Shown here: positions 41,274 through 50,410 of the stretch, piece after piece | How the letters are laid out: each line of letters starts with the position of its first letter | Position numbering within the stretch: the first letter of the stretch is position 1 | Assembly: GCA_903925075.1 (NCBI GenBank) | Contig: CAIYDQ010000298.1 | Location: 1-57,041, forward strand | Length of the DNA: 57,041 nt | Direction of reading: 5' to 3' | From: an uncultured Geobacter sp. | Lineage (GTDB): Bacteria; Desulfobacterota; Desulfuromonadia; Geobacterales; Geobacteraceae | The notes under the pieces: model-generated | Seen by the model: the letters and a program-made list of their open reading frames with translations, nothing else | Told to the model about the DNA's origin: nothing | The model's database searches: none | Position numbers and translations under genes: made by a program

Positions 41274-41302
41274 ATGTTACTACTCTTGATACCTCGCGTC
41301 AA
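41274..41302 (-). promoter_or_regulatory. Sigma70 promoter of micropeptide gene 2
   Basis: TTGACG and TAACAT on the minus strand are separated by 17 bp. CTTGA-N9-TCAAG overlaps the -35 region as a weak palindrome. Confidence 0.75.
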
Positions 41303-41339
41303 GAAAAAGAGTAAATAAGTCTTATTTCCTGGCTCTTGA

Positions 41340-41546
41340 CTATCCTGCGGTTCGAGGTCTCTTGAAAACCGCGTGATGCTTCCAGGTATCTTTTGACGAC
41401 GGATGTCCGAGGAATTGAACCAGTTCCCATCCCTGCCCGCCTAGTTCGTTGAGCACGCGGACCCCGTCGTGCAACTGTCGTTCATATTCCGCTTCATCAC
41501 GCAGCGGTTCGGTTCCGAAATAGACGATCCTGTATTCCCACGTCAT
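41340..41546 (-). CDS. DUF4177-like small protein
   Basis: The 68-residue protein begins MTWEYRIVYFG and has LNELGGQGWELVQFLGHPSS, then KHHAVFKRP. That is the YxVv...LNxLGxxGWELVxv...FKRp pattern of the DUF4177 family of small cytoplasmic proteins of unknown function. GGGGAG lies 6 nt before the ATG. It lies upstream of the micropeptide 2 promoter on the same strand. Confidence 0.75.
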   Translation of the reverse strand: MTWEYRIVYFGTEPLRDEAEYERQLHDGVRVLNELGGQGWELVQFLGHPSSKDTWKHHAVFKRPRTAG

Positions 41547-41740
41547 GACGTCTCCCCTTCAACATGCGGCAGGATGCCGGCGGCGACAGCCGCCTCATTT
41601 GTCGCAGACAGCTGCCGGGGAGATTATAAAACGGTCTACTTCCTTTGCAACTGTTTGGTATATTATAGGGTTAGGCAACGCTGAGTCGTTGTTCAAAACT
41701 GCAGTTACCATCGAAACGATACCAAAGCGAAGGAGGCATT

Positions 41741-42244
41741 ATGAAAAAGATATTAGCAATCGCCCTGGCGGTAGTCGTCCTGCAAGCAGCTTCCATGGCT
41801 CGGGCAGCGGACGTCGGTTTCAGCATCAATGTGGGAGGGCCGCCGGTCGTCATCTCGCAGCCGCCCGATTTCCTTTACCCGCCTGAGTTGGGCTACGGCG
41901 TGGCGGTCGACGTACCGTACGACCTGTTTTACATCGACAACGTCTACTACGTCTTCCGGGGAGGCGGCTGGTACCGGGCATCCTATTACGGCGATACCTG
42001 GATCAAGGTGCGGAAACGGGATCTCCCGCCTGAGATCAGAAGATACAGCATCGCCAGAATCCATCAATTCCGCGACCGGGAATACCGCATGTACGCCAGA
42101 GACCACGAGCACTACCGCGGACAGCACTTCCGGCCTGAAGGGGGGATGAGAGAGGAGCATCGCGACATGAAAGAACGCGGCCATGAGGAGCATCGCGAGA
42201 TGCACGAGGAGCGCGGCGGCGAGCACAGAGAGGAACGGCGCTGA
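41741..42244 (+). CDS. Periplasmic protein with charged His/Glu/Arg tail
   Basis: The 167-residue protein has a signal peptide (MKKILAIALAVVVLQAASMARA). A folded part (about 24-115) is rich in Tyr, Pro and Gly (DFLYPPELGYGVAVDVPYDLFYIDNVYYVFRGG, here seen from residue 44). The C-terminal 50 residues are mostly His, Glu and Arg (EEHRDMKERGHEEHREMHEE). Similar 'YPPELG...YYxxGxWYRA' proteins are frequent and uncharacterised in Geobacter. The tail may bind metal. GAAGGAGG lies 6 nt before the ATG. Confidence 0.75.
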   Translation: MKKILAIALAVVVLQAASMARAADVGFSINVGGPPVVISQPPDFLYPPELGYGVAVDVPYDLFYIDNVYYVFRGGGWYRASYYGDTWIKVRKRDLPPEIRRYSIARIHQFRDREYRMYARDHEHYRGQHFRPEGGMREEHRDMKERGHEEHREMHEERGGEHREERR

Positions 42245-42284
42245 CGTCTGAAGGAATCGTCGGCTCTAAATCCTGATATCGCGT

Positions 42285-42321
42285 CCCCAGTATCGGCGCC
42301 GCAATCGCGCTGCTACTGGGG
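42285..42321 (+). terminator. Hairpin after the charged periplasmic protein
   Basis: CCCCAGTA (42285-42292) pairs with TACTGGGG (42314-42321). The following ATTGTCGTTT is only weakly T-rich, so it is a weak terminator at best. Confidence 0.4.
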
Positions 42322-42489
42322 ATTGTCGTTTATCGACCGCGATGGTTAAGATAGCGTAATTATGCTTTCAAAAACAGTTCAAATATGTAAAAGTGGCTAA
42401 TCTGCGGCGACAAGCAAAGGGCGCACTGAACCGAGAAGGTCTCTGTGCCTTTCCGGCAGGCATTGCTGACAATGGGGAAGAGGTAAGGC

Positions 42490-44414
42490 TTGAAACCGGT
42501 AACGACGCGGACTGAGCAGTTGGACGACAACGTCCGGTTTAGCGGCATGGTCATGGGCAAAGGGCGTCCTGCCCGCTCCTTGATGCTCGCCGGCGCGGCG
42601 CTGGTCGCCGTCACCTTGTTCGTCTATCTTCAGGTGGGAAATCACCAGTTCCTGAGTTTCGACGACCACCAATACGTCACCCAAAATCCGCACATAGCGT
42701 CCGGCTCGATTACCGGCGAAAACATCGTCTGGGCCTTTACCTCGGTCGAGGCCTACAACTGGCACCCCCTCACCTGGCTTTCGCATCTGGCCGATGCCCG
42801 CCTCTACGGCCTGAACCCTCGCGGTCATCACCTTAGCAACGTCGTCCTGCACGCGGCCTCCTCCCTGCTCCTTTTGCTCTTTCTTTCCCGCTGTACCGGC
42901 TCGGTTTGGCGAAGCTCGTTTGTCGCCGCGTTGTTCGCGCTCCACCCCCTGCATGTGGAGTCGGTCGCCTGGGTGGCCGAGCGCAAGGACGTCCTCAGCG
43001 CCTTTTTTGGTTCCTCACCCTGGTCTTTTATTGCGAATACGCCGCGACGCGCAAGCGCGCTCCCTACCTGCTCGCCCTTGTTTCCTTCGCTCTGGGGCTG
43101 ATGGCCAAACCGATGCTGGCGACTCTGCCCGCCGTCATGCTCTTGCTCGATTACTGGCCTTTGCAGCGCTGGCCTTGGCGGCACCTTCAGGGGGAGAAAG
43201 GCGAACGACCTTCACGAGGTTTTTTCGACACGGGGCGATCCCTGGTCGCGGAGAAGCTTCCCTTCCTCGCCTGTTCGCTTTGTTCGGTGATTATCACCAT
43301 CTACGCCCAGCACAAGGGGGGCTCGGTGATAGCCTTGAGCGCGCTCCCCTTTCCGCTTCGCGCCGAAAACGCCCTGGTGGCCTATGTGAAATACCTCGGC
43401 AAGACGCTCTGGCCCAACGACCTTGCCGTTTACTATCCCTTCCCTGCCGCGATTCCGCTGCCGCAGGTCGTCGGCTCGCTGTTCGTCCTGCTCCTTGTGT
43501 CCGCGGCGGCCGTTTTCGCCGGGCGTCGCCATCCCTTTTTCGCGGTCGGTTGGTGCTGGTTTCTGATCACGCTCTTGCCGGTGATCGGCTTGATGCAGGT
43601 GGGGCGACAGTCGATGGCTGACCGCTATATGTACCTGCCGGCGACCGGGCTATTCATCGCGGCGGCTTGGGGAGTCCCGGAACTGACCAAGGGATGGCGG
43701 CACGGCAAGGCGCTCCTTGCCGTGCTGGCCGGCGTGGCGGTGCTCGCCTCGGCGGCGTTGACCTGGAACCAGCTCGGCTACTGGCGAGACGGCGTCACCC
43801 TTTACCGGCATACGCTACGGGTCACGGCCGACAACTATCTGATCAATTACAACCTGGGAGTCGATCTGGCTGAGAGGGGGGAGATGGACGAGGCGATTTG
43901 GAACTTGCGGGAGGCGCTTCGCATCCGTCCGGATTTCACCGAGGCGCACAACAATCTGGGCTTCGCTCTCGCCGGAAAGGGCGAGTTGGACGAAGCCATG
44001 CTGGAATACCAGGCGGCTCTGCGGACCAACCCCAACGACGCCAAGGCCCACGCCAACCTGGGGAAAGTTTTCCTGCAAAAAGGGCGTCCGGACGCCGCCA
44101 TCGGGGAATACCGGGCTGCCGTGCTGGCAAATCCCGCCGACTTCGATGCGCGCAACAACCTGGGAGTCGCCCTTGCCGAGAAAGGAGATCTGGATGCCGC
44201 CATCCTGGAATACCGGGCGGCGCTGCGGATGCTCCCCGACAACGCGGACGCCCACGGCAATCTGGGCGTCGCCCTCACCAGAAAAGGGGAGTTGGCCGCG
44301 GCGATCCTGGAATACCAGGCGGCGCTGCGGATACAGCCCGACAATGCAGACACGCTCAACAACCTGCGCATCGCCCTCGCCAGACAACAGCGGAGCGATC
44401 CGGTAATCCGGTAG
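42490..44414 (+). pseudogene. Membrane glycosyltransferase-like protein with TPR tail, interrupted by a frameshift
   Basis: The first frame (42490 to about 43008) encodes a TMTC/PMT-like membrane protein start: FDDHQYVTQNPHI, NWHPLTWLSHLADARLYGLNPRGHHLSNVVLHA, HPLHVESVAWVAERKDVLSAFF. The second frame continues it exactly with WFLTLVFYCEYAATRKRAPYL, more membrane helices, and five to six TPR repeats (AGKGELDEAMLEYQAALRTNPNDA and relatives, read from 43930 to 44400). The break lies in a T6 run at 43003-43008; one extra T would restore a single 640-residue protein. Family members are thought to glycosylate exported proteins or O-mannosylate. Possible causes are a real mutation, phase variation, programmed frameshift or sequencing error. 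The first frame otherwise ends at 43101. Confidence 0.85.
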
Positions 44415-44435
44415 TCCGGAGCGGCGCGGCGCAGA

Positions 44436-45626
44436 TCAGGACGCCGAAGGATCGCCCTCCCCCAACAGCTTCGTCGCCTCTCGTCCAACGACCCTCGCCC
44501 TGCACCCTTCAGGCGCATCCTCCAGCCAGACCCGTTGCGGCCGGATCGCGGCCCTCGCCAACAGTCCGACCATGGCTATCACCGCTCCCAGGAAGATCAA
44601 AGACAGGTGCCTTCGGTGCACCACATGGATTTCCGACCAGACACCCATTTTCTCGCACAACACCGAAAAATTGGCGGACCTGCTGAGGCGATCTATCTGA
44701 AAGATCAGCTCCGTGTCCAGCAGCGTCGCCCTCCCCTGGTGCACTACCACCTTGAGACGGCTTTTCTCCGGCTGGTAGTAGACTTCGCCGTCCAGCGGCC
44801 CCTCGACAAAGGCGCCGTAAAAGCCGAAGCCGTTCTCCTTCGCGGCCATCTGATGCAACAGCACCTTGCCGGAGAACACCGGCGAGGAGTCGTTGATGGC
44901 AATGGCGAGCTGCGGCTCGTACACCATCTTCGACATGTACAGGTCGTAGTCGCCGGCCGGATAGAGTTCCGACGCCTTGAGGACGACTTCCTGTTCCTTC
45001 CCCTCCGCGGAAATAAAGGCGATCCCGACCGCCCCGCGCGGATAGGCGTCGCCCGGGATGATCTGCCTGATTATTTTCATCCTGGGCAGAGTGGTCGGCT
45101 TGCGGGTCAAGGGGCCGGTGGTCAGGCGGCGGTAGGCCTCGACGCGATTGAGATCCGTCGAGACCCCGACCCCGTCCAGCAGCACGCCGGAATACTGGCA
45201 CATGTTGTCCCGCGTGCCGGTGAAAAGAACCAACAGCAGCCCCGCATAGAAAATCGCGGTTCCCAGATAGCCGGCATCCCGCTTTTCGGCGTACTCTCCG
45301 CCGCGGCTGAACACGAAACCGGCGCCGGCCAGCGAAGCGCGCACCGCTTCGGTCGAGCGCGCCACAGCCAGCGACTCCCTGGGCGCGCCGGAGCCGGAGC
45401 CGTATCGTACCCCCCTGGCGATCCCCTGAAGATAGTAAAGAAGGCGAAGCGCGACAAAGAGGGTGAAGCAGGCGTTGTTGTAAAGAAGCGGATATTTGGA
45501 GTTCGCCAACGGGAGGTTAAGATGCAGGAAAACCGCCATGAGGACGAGGAGCGGCACGACGCAAAAAATGAGCAGCAGCCAGGGCGAGGCGAACACCAGC
45601 CTGGCGATTTTGGAATCGGATTTCAT
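44436..45626 (-). CDS. ResB-like membrane protein (cytochrome c biogenesis type)
   Basis: The 396-residue protein has three N-terminal membrane helices (about 12-34, 48-68 and 122-138), a large extracytoplasmic region of about 190 residues (YAEKRDAGYLGTAIFYAGLL, GFGFYGAFVEGPLDG), and a last helix near residue 350. The topology and the motif of a periplasmic loop between helices 3 and 4 resemble ResB/Ccs1 proteins of system II cytochrome c maturation, though the sequence is divergent. It lies downstream of the ten-haem cytochrome but behind that gene's terminator. The ribosome binding site (AAAGGA, 13 nt away) is poor, so the start is uncertain. Confidence 0.6.
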   Translation of the reverse strand: MKSDSKIARLVFASPWLLLIFCVVPLLVLMAVFLHLNLPLANSKYPLLYNNACFTLFVALRLLYYLQGIARGVRYGSGSGAPRESLAVARSTEAVRASLAGAGFVFSRGGEYAEKRDAGYLGTAIFYAGLLLVLFTGTRDNMCQYSGVLLDGVGVSTDLNRVEAYRRLTTGPLTRKPTTLPRMKIIRQIIPGDAYPRGAVGIAFISAEGKEQEVVLKASELYPAGDYDLYMSKMVYEPQLAIAINDSSPVFSGKVLLHQMAAKENGFGFYGAFVEGPLDGEVYYQPEKSRLKVVVHQGRATLLDTELIFQIDRLSRSANFSVLCEKMGVWSEIHVVHRRHLSLIFLGAVIAMVGLLARAAIRPQRVWLEDAPEGCRARVVGREATKLLGEGDPSAS

Positions 45627-45737
45627 AAGCTGGGGGGCTTCCTTTCATGGATAAGCAGAAATTAACATACCAGCAAACCGCCGCCAGCGTCAACATAATA
45701 TGCCCGCGCGGACGGCGGCAGTTCGGGCCGGGCGAAC

Positions 45738-45767
45738 GAAAAAAAAGGCCGGCGCCAGGCGCCGGCC
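45738..45767 (-). terminator. Strong intrinsic terminator of the cytochrome gene
   Basis: GGCCGGCGCC (45747-45756) pairs with GGCGCCGGCC (45758-45767), followed on the minus strand by eight T. A second perfect 12-bp hairpin (45790-45801 with 45805-45816, GGCGAGAGGGGG arms) lies between it and the stop codon. Confidence 0.92.
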
Positions 45768-45837
45768 GATTGCAGCTTCATCGCTACCTGGCGAGAGGGG
45801 GACTCCCCCTCTCGCCACAACTTTCTGATTTTCCAGC

Positions 45838-48468
45838 CTAGTAGGTTATAGGACGGACGATGCCTCTGGTGAAAGGCTCGCTCGATCTGCCGGCAACACT
45901 GCCATGGTCCTCGCAGCCGCCCCAGTTGTCGAGGGCTTCCTTGCCGTCGACAGCAAGCATGCCGTCGGAAGGCGAGAGGCGAACGTCGTCGGCCGGATAG
46001 CCGGCGGAGGCAAGGGCGTTCACCCGCACGGTTCCTTTGACCGAGAGGGTATAGCAGCCGGAAATGCCCTGCGACGTGGAGGTCGACCCGTTGTCGTAAC
46101 CCGCGGTTTTCTGCTCCCAGTTCAGGTCGTTGGTCACGCCGCCGGTGGTGTAGGTGAAGGAACCGGTTTTGCCTGCGCCGTAGGGAGTGTTTCTCACCGG
46201 CAGCTCGGCAAACGCGGTCGGGTAGGCCTTGATGGCCCTGTTGGTGGCGCTGGTTGCGGAGTACTTGTTAAAAGCATACCCGGAGTAGTTTCTGTACAGA
46301 GCAGTGGTTCCGCCGACGTAGCCGCCTTTGGTGCCCGGTACGAACATGGCGTTGCCAAGGCCCGGCAGGAAGCGCTCGTGCTTGGTCGTGTTGCCTATGC
46401 CGTCCGTGTAGGTCTGGCTCTTGGAGCCGTGGATGCCGCCGAAGCCGTTGTCCACGCCGGAGTTGTGGCAGTTGGCGCACTGGATGCCGTAGATGTTGCC
46501 CAGCATGCCGCCGTGGCCCGTCGTCTGCGCGCTCCAAGCGCCGGCGGTGGTCCCGCCGATCTGGGTGATCACGCTCTTCAGGCGGTCTTCGCCGATGCCG
46601 GTGTATTCAGTGGCAACCGGGGTGAGGGAGCTGATTTTATTCAGCAGGCCCGGGATCGGCTCGGAACGGGTGTTGTAGGGGCCGTTGCATTGCTCGGAGC
46701 CGGCTCTTTCGCCGTCATGGCCCTGGCCGTTGCCATAGGAGGAGATTTTGTGGCAGTTGAAGCAGATCAGGTAGTTACCGGTCGATATGTAGACGCCGGC
46801 GGCGGTGAGCTGCTGACCGACGTGCCTCTGGTCGGTGCCGATCATGTTGCGCAGCAGGTACTCGTTGTTGGAGCCGTGGGCGCCGATGGCCGCAGGCGCC
46901 AAGGAACCGTCGGCGTTCCTGGCGATGTTCGCCTTCCACTGGCCGACGGTGTGGCAGTCGCCGCAGTGCAGGGTGGAGTCGTCGCCCAGCGTCGCTCCGC
47001 CGTTGCGAGCTCCGCTTTCGCCGCCGGCGTTGGCCAAGGTCGTGTAGGTCGTCGTGAACCTGCCCGCGTCATAGATCGTGGAACGTGCGCCGGGCAGGGT
47101 CGCCGACGAGTTGGCGGTGAAGGCCGCGTCGGCGATGGTGCCGCCCTTGGAGGCCCGCGACCTGCCGCTGTAGCGCTTGCCTTTTACCGCGTGGTGCGAA
47201 TTGTTGCTGGTCGCGAACTGGCCGGAGGCGTCAACCACGGCCGGGCGCTCCATCTTGTCGTACTGGTTGGAGATGGTGTCGCCGAACGGGTTGGTGGGGG
47301 TGGCGGTCTTGCCTGCCGCGGCGATGCCGTTCGCGTTGATGAACGCCTGGATCTTGGCGCTCATGGGGGAGGTGGCGCCGTTGCCGTCATGGCAGCTCAT
47401 GCAGAAGTTGTCCATGCCGGTGTGGTTGGGAGCGGCCGGATCCCAGGCGAAGTCGGCGTCGGTGTCGGCGTCGCGCAGGTGGGTTTTGGCGTCGGCCATG
47501 TGCAGGCTGGTGTCGACCACGACCTCGCCGTCAACGATTTTGCCTTCCAGGTGGCAGGCGGCGCAATGCGCGTCGTTGAGAGTCACGCCGGTCACATGGT
47601 GCGACCATTTGCCGAATTCGGAAGTGATGGCGCGCACGCCGCTGTTGTCGTTAACGTAGTTGCCGCTGGCGGTGGCATCCTGGCCGAGCGCATGGCAGGC
47701 GATGCACTTGCCCTTCTCGAAGGCCATGATGTTGTGAGGCTGATGGCAGCTGACGCAGTTGTTGGCGACGATCAAGCCGTCGTTCCCTTTGTGGCTCGCG
47801 ACCAAGACGCCGCCGTGGCACTCGTAGCATCTGCCGCTGGCCGAGGGATCGGGATCGTTGTGGGAAGGACCGTGGCAGCCGGCGCAGCCGGTGCCGGTCA
47901 CGCCGAATTTGTCGTTGGCGGTCCAGCTGGCGTTGGTGTAGTGGCCGGACTGCTTGAAGTCGGCCACCAGGTTCTGGCCGTTGGTGTCCAGCGTGGTCTC
48001 ATGGCATTGGATGCAGCCCGAGTCCTGCGCCTTCTCCACCGGCTTGGACATGACAATCGGATTAGCAAGCGTGGTGGTGGTGCCCGAGACGACGACTACG
48101 CCGATGGCGAACCCCTCGTAGCTTACCGTGCCGCCGGTGAAGGCCTTGACCGTCACCGTCACCTTGCCCGGATAGATGCCGCCGATGGAGGCCTGGCTCG
48201 AATCCGTGCTGGTGCTCCTGACGACGGGAATGGCTTTGCCGTCGTTGCCGGTGCCGGTGACGGTCATTTGAATGCTGGTGACGCCGACAGGCACCGACGC
48301 CGTCGCCTTAGCCGCGGTTTTGCCTTCACCCCACGCCAGTTTCCCCGCGATCGAGCCCGGTTCGTTGCTGTTGCCCGTGCGGGCAAGATTGCTTGCACCG
48401 CAGCCCGTCAGGGTAAAAATCATCAGTGCATACAGCAGATATTGCAATTTACCGATACTTGTGCTCAT
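45838..48468 (-). CDS. Ten-haem c-type cytochrome lipoprotein
   Basis: The 876-residue protein has a lipoprotein signal (LTGC near residue 23), an N-terminal beta-sandwich (about 35-135, TSIQMTVTGTGNDGKAIPVV), and ten CxxCH motifs: CIQCH, CAGCH, CYECH, CVSCH, CIACH, CAACH, CMSCH, CGDCH, CFNCH and CANCH. The last 200 residues lack haem motifs. It is probably an outer-surface or periplasmic electron carrier for extracellular electron transfer. It resembles OmcZ-like large cytochromes in being long, but OmcZ has eight haems and no lipobox, so it is a different type. AAAGGAGGGAGC precedes the ATG. A sigma54-like site lies far upstream (48771-48786). Confidence 0.92.
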   Translation of the reverse strand: MSTSIGKLQYLLYALMIFTLTGCGASNLARTGNSNEPGSIAGKLAWGEGKTAAKATASVPVGVTSIQMTVTGTGNDGKAIPVVRSTSTDSSQASIGGIYPGKVTVTVKAFTGGTVSYEGFAIGVVVVSGTTTTLANPIVMSKPVEKAQDSGCIQCHETTLDTNGQNLVADFKQSGHYTNASWTANDKFGVTGTGCAGCHGPSHNDPDPSASGRCYECHGGVLVASHKGNDGLIVANNCVSCHQPHNIMAFEKGKCIACHALGQDATASGNYVNDNSGVRAITSEFGKWSHHVTGVTLNDAHCAACHLEGKIVDGEVVVDTSLHMADAKTHLRDADTDADFAWDPAAPNHTGMDNFCMSCHDGNGATSPMSAKIQAFINANGIAAAGKTATPTNPFGDTISNQYDKMERPAVVDASGQFATSNNSHHAVKGKRYSGRSRASKGGTIADAAFTANSSATLPGARSTIYDAGRFTTTYTTLANAGGESGARNGGATLGDDSTLHCGDCHTVGQWKANIARNADGSLAPAAIGAHGSNNEYLLRNMIGTDQRHVGQQLTAAGVYISTGNYLICFNCHKISSYGNGQGHDGERAGSEQCNGPYNTRSEPIPGLLNKISSLTPVATEYTGIGEDRLKSVITQIGGTTAGAWSAQTTGHGGMLGNIYGIQCANCHNSGVDNGFGGIHGSKSQTYTDGIGNTTKHERFLPGLGNAMFVPGTKGGYVGGTTALYRNYSGYAFNKYSATSATNRAIKAYPTAFAELPVRNTPYGAGKTGSFTYTTGGVTNDLNWEQKTAGYDNGSTSTSQGISGCYTLSVKGTVRVNALASAGYPADDVRLSPSDGMLAVDGKEALDNWGGCEDHGSVAGRSSEPFTRGIVRPITY

Positions 48469-48770
48469 GAGCTCCCTCCTTTGTTTAGGTTAGCTTCAGG
48501 CCCAGATTGACTTTTACCAATGCGCTGCATTCCCCACACTTGCTAGCAAGCTCTCCGCCTCTCCTATCTGTTATTGGACTCCAACCGAAGTTAAGTGACT
48601 CGCATTCGCCAAGGCTTATATGGCGAAATAACTGGATTCAGCGTTAGCACCGGGTCAATCCGCCTTTTAACGGCGCCAGCTTCTCCCCTTCGCGCTGCCG
48701 CCGAAGCGCCCCCCCCACTGCCATGGCAGGCTTTTCACCTTAATCGCTTTTATTGGCACAGTCATAATTA

Positions 48771-48786
48771 AGCATATTTTATGCCA
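48771..48786 (-). promoter_or_regulatory. Sigma54-type promoter candidate for the cytochrome gene
   Basis: On the minus strand TGGCAT-N5-ATGCT has the GG and GC at the correct 12-bp spacing for -24/-12 elements, with two departures from TGGCAC/TTGCW. Transcription would begin about 290 nt before the ATG, which leaves a long leader with no riboswitch I recognise. Confidence 0.35.
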
Positions 48787-48845
48787 TGATCCGGCCGCGC
48801 ACAGCAACCAAGCCGAGTTCTAGCTCTCCCTCCCCCCGACCCCGC

Positions 48846-48990
48846 TGCCGTTAAGTTAAGGATTGGGAGCATCCAAAAGCGCCTTCCCCCTTGATGGGGG
48901 GGGGCGCTAACTTAAGCTTTTGCCGAGGCTCCCCCTCCCGCAAGGGGAGGGGGGACTGTTTGAGCGTCGCGGTTCCTTAACTTAACGGCA
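48846..48990. repeat. MITE-like 145-bp element with 17-bp terminal inverted repeats
   Basis: TGCCGTTAAGTTAAGGA (48846-48862) and its exact reverse complement (48974-48990) bound the element. Inside are CCTTCCCCC/GGGGGGG and CCCCTCCC/GGGAGGGG palindromes. Two relatives occur in this window (20343-20616 and 39946-40056). No transposase is encoded. The rest of 48469-49048 holds only the cytochrome leader and no gene. Confidence 0.88.
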
Positions 48991-49048
48991 AGTGTGGGTG
49001 GGGAGATGCGGCTGAGACGGATTAAGGCCTGGAGAGAAGAGGGGTCGT

Positions 49049-50410
49049 TTAAACAACCATCCCTTCCTTGACGTACTCGCGCCGGATCGCCGCCTCCAAC
49101 CGCTTCAAGTCGAGGGAGAGCGACCGGTCGGACAGCGCTTCCAAGGCGCAGTAATGGGTGACGTTCATGATGCCGGCGCCGGCCAGCTCGAAGCGGGCCG
49201 CGACCTGCCGCCAATCCACGTCTTCGGCGATGCGAATTTGGGGAGGGAAGGCTTTGCTCCAGATCCCGTAACGCTCCTCGGGGCTGGGCATGGGGAAATG
49301 AATCATGCTCTGAAAACGCCGCACGAAGGCGTCGTCTATGTTGCCGCGCTGGTTGGTGGCCAGGATCACCAAGCCGTCGTAACCCTCGATGCGCTGCAAA
49401 AGGTAGGCGACTTCCTGGTTGGCGTACTTGTCGTGGGCGTCGCGGATATCGGTTCTCTTGCCGAACAGGGCGTCGGCCTCGTCGAAAAAAAGTATCCAGT
49501 CCTTGTTCTCGGCTTTCTGGAACAGCCTCGACAGGTTCTTCTCGGTCTCGCCGATGTATTTGGAGACCACCCGCGACAGATCGATGCGGAACACGTCCTT
49601 GCCGGTGTGCTTCCCCAAAAGGGTCGCGGTCAGGGTCTTGCCGGTGCCGGGCGGCCCGTAAAAGAGGGCATGGTAGCCGGGCTTAATCTTCTTTTTCATA
49701 CCCCAATCCTGCAGCAGCGTGTCGTTGTGCGTGATCCAGTTCTCGATCTCGCGGATCTGCCGCAGTGTGCTGGGGTGCAGCACCAGGTCGCTCCATTCCA
49801 TCCGGGTCTCGATGTATTCCGCCGGAAACTCCAGGCTGAAGCGGGGCCTGCTCACCCTGCCGACGGTGATCATTTCCACGATCTCCGGGTCCACCACCAA
49901 ACGGCCGCTCATCGCCGGTTCGCCTTCGCTCACCGATTCCAGCCACAAGACGCGCTTTTGCGCGAACCAGTGCTCGTTGCTCAACAGGCGCTGCACCTCA
50001 AGCCGCTTCCCCAGGTTATCGCCGGCCAGGATGAATTGCGCCGTCTCGCCGGTGGGGAGGATGCCGCGATGATTGGCGCCTTTGACGCCGCCGAATTCAG
50101 GGAAATCGCCCCCCTCGGGAAGATATTCGGCGACGATCCTGCCGAAGAAACCGGGCCGCAGATGCGGCACCAGGGCCAACATCAACAGGATGAATTCTTC
50201 CAGGGAGGGGTTGTGCGTCTTGATGAACCGTTCCAGCCAGCAGTTGTCGTCGTAAAATTCCAGCGGCCCGGGCCGAAAGCTGTCGGATTGGCGAAAGTGC
50301 ACCCGCAGGTAGCCGGCCACCAGCTCCTGCAGCCAGTCAAAGGCAAGCTGAAGGTTGGCGGCCTCCGGGTTTTGGACCGCCTCTTTGGGTTCCCTTTTAG
50401 TTTTCCGCAT
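49049..50410 (-). CDS. AAA+ ATPase of the eCIS-associated (Afp15/PVC15-like) type
   Basis: The 453-residue protein has a helical N-terminal domain (about 20-200), then an AAA+ module with Walker A GPPGTGKT (252-259), Walker B ILFFDEAD (306-313), sensor 1 ATNQ and the arginine-finger-like VRRFQSMIHFPMPSPEER. ATPases of this architecture are encoded in extracellular contractile injection system clusters and next to DUF4157 effectors, where they are thought to help loading or assembly. Its start overlaps the preceding gene by 14 nt, so it belongs to the toxin operon. No sheath, tube or baseplate gene is in the window. Confidence 0.87.
   Translation of the reverse strand: MRKTKREPKEAVQNPEAANLQLAFDWLQELVAGYLRVHFRQSDSFRPGPLEFYDDNCWLERFIKTHNPSLEEFILLMLALVPHLRPGFFGRIVAEYLPEGGDFPEFGGVKGANHRGILPTGETAQFILAGDNLGKRLEVQRLLSNEHWFAQKRVLWLESVSEGEPAMSGRLVVDPEIVEMITVGRVSRPRFSLEFPAEYIETRMEWSDLVLHPSTLRQIREIENWITHNDTLLQDWGMKKKIKPGYHALFYGPPGTGKTLTATLLGKHTGKDVFRIDLSRVVSKYIGETEKNLSRLFQKAENKDWILFFDEADALFGKRTDIRDAHDKYANQEVAYLLQRIEGYDGLVILATNQRGNIDDAFVRRFQSMIHFPMPSPEERYGIWSKAFPPQIRIAEDVDWRQVAARFELAGAGIMNVTHYCALEALSDRSLSLDLKRLEAAIRREYVKEGMVV

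Noticed and set aside
45904-48510. 868-codon open frame on the plus strand over the cytochrome gene
   Set aside because: Val/Ala/Gly-rich antisense frame produced by third-position GC bias. The minus strand has ten CxxCH motifs and a lipoprotein signal.
48469-48770. c-di-GMP riboswitch (GEMM) in the cytochrome leader
   Set aside because: Searched by eye for the conserved GEMM segments on the minus strand and did not find them; only one TTCGCCA/TGGCGAA hairpin is present.
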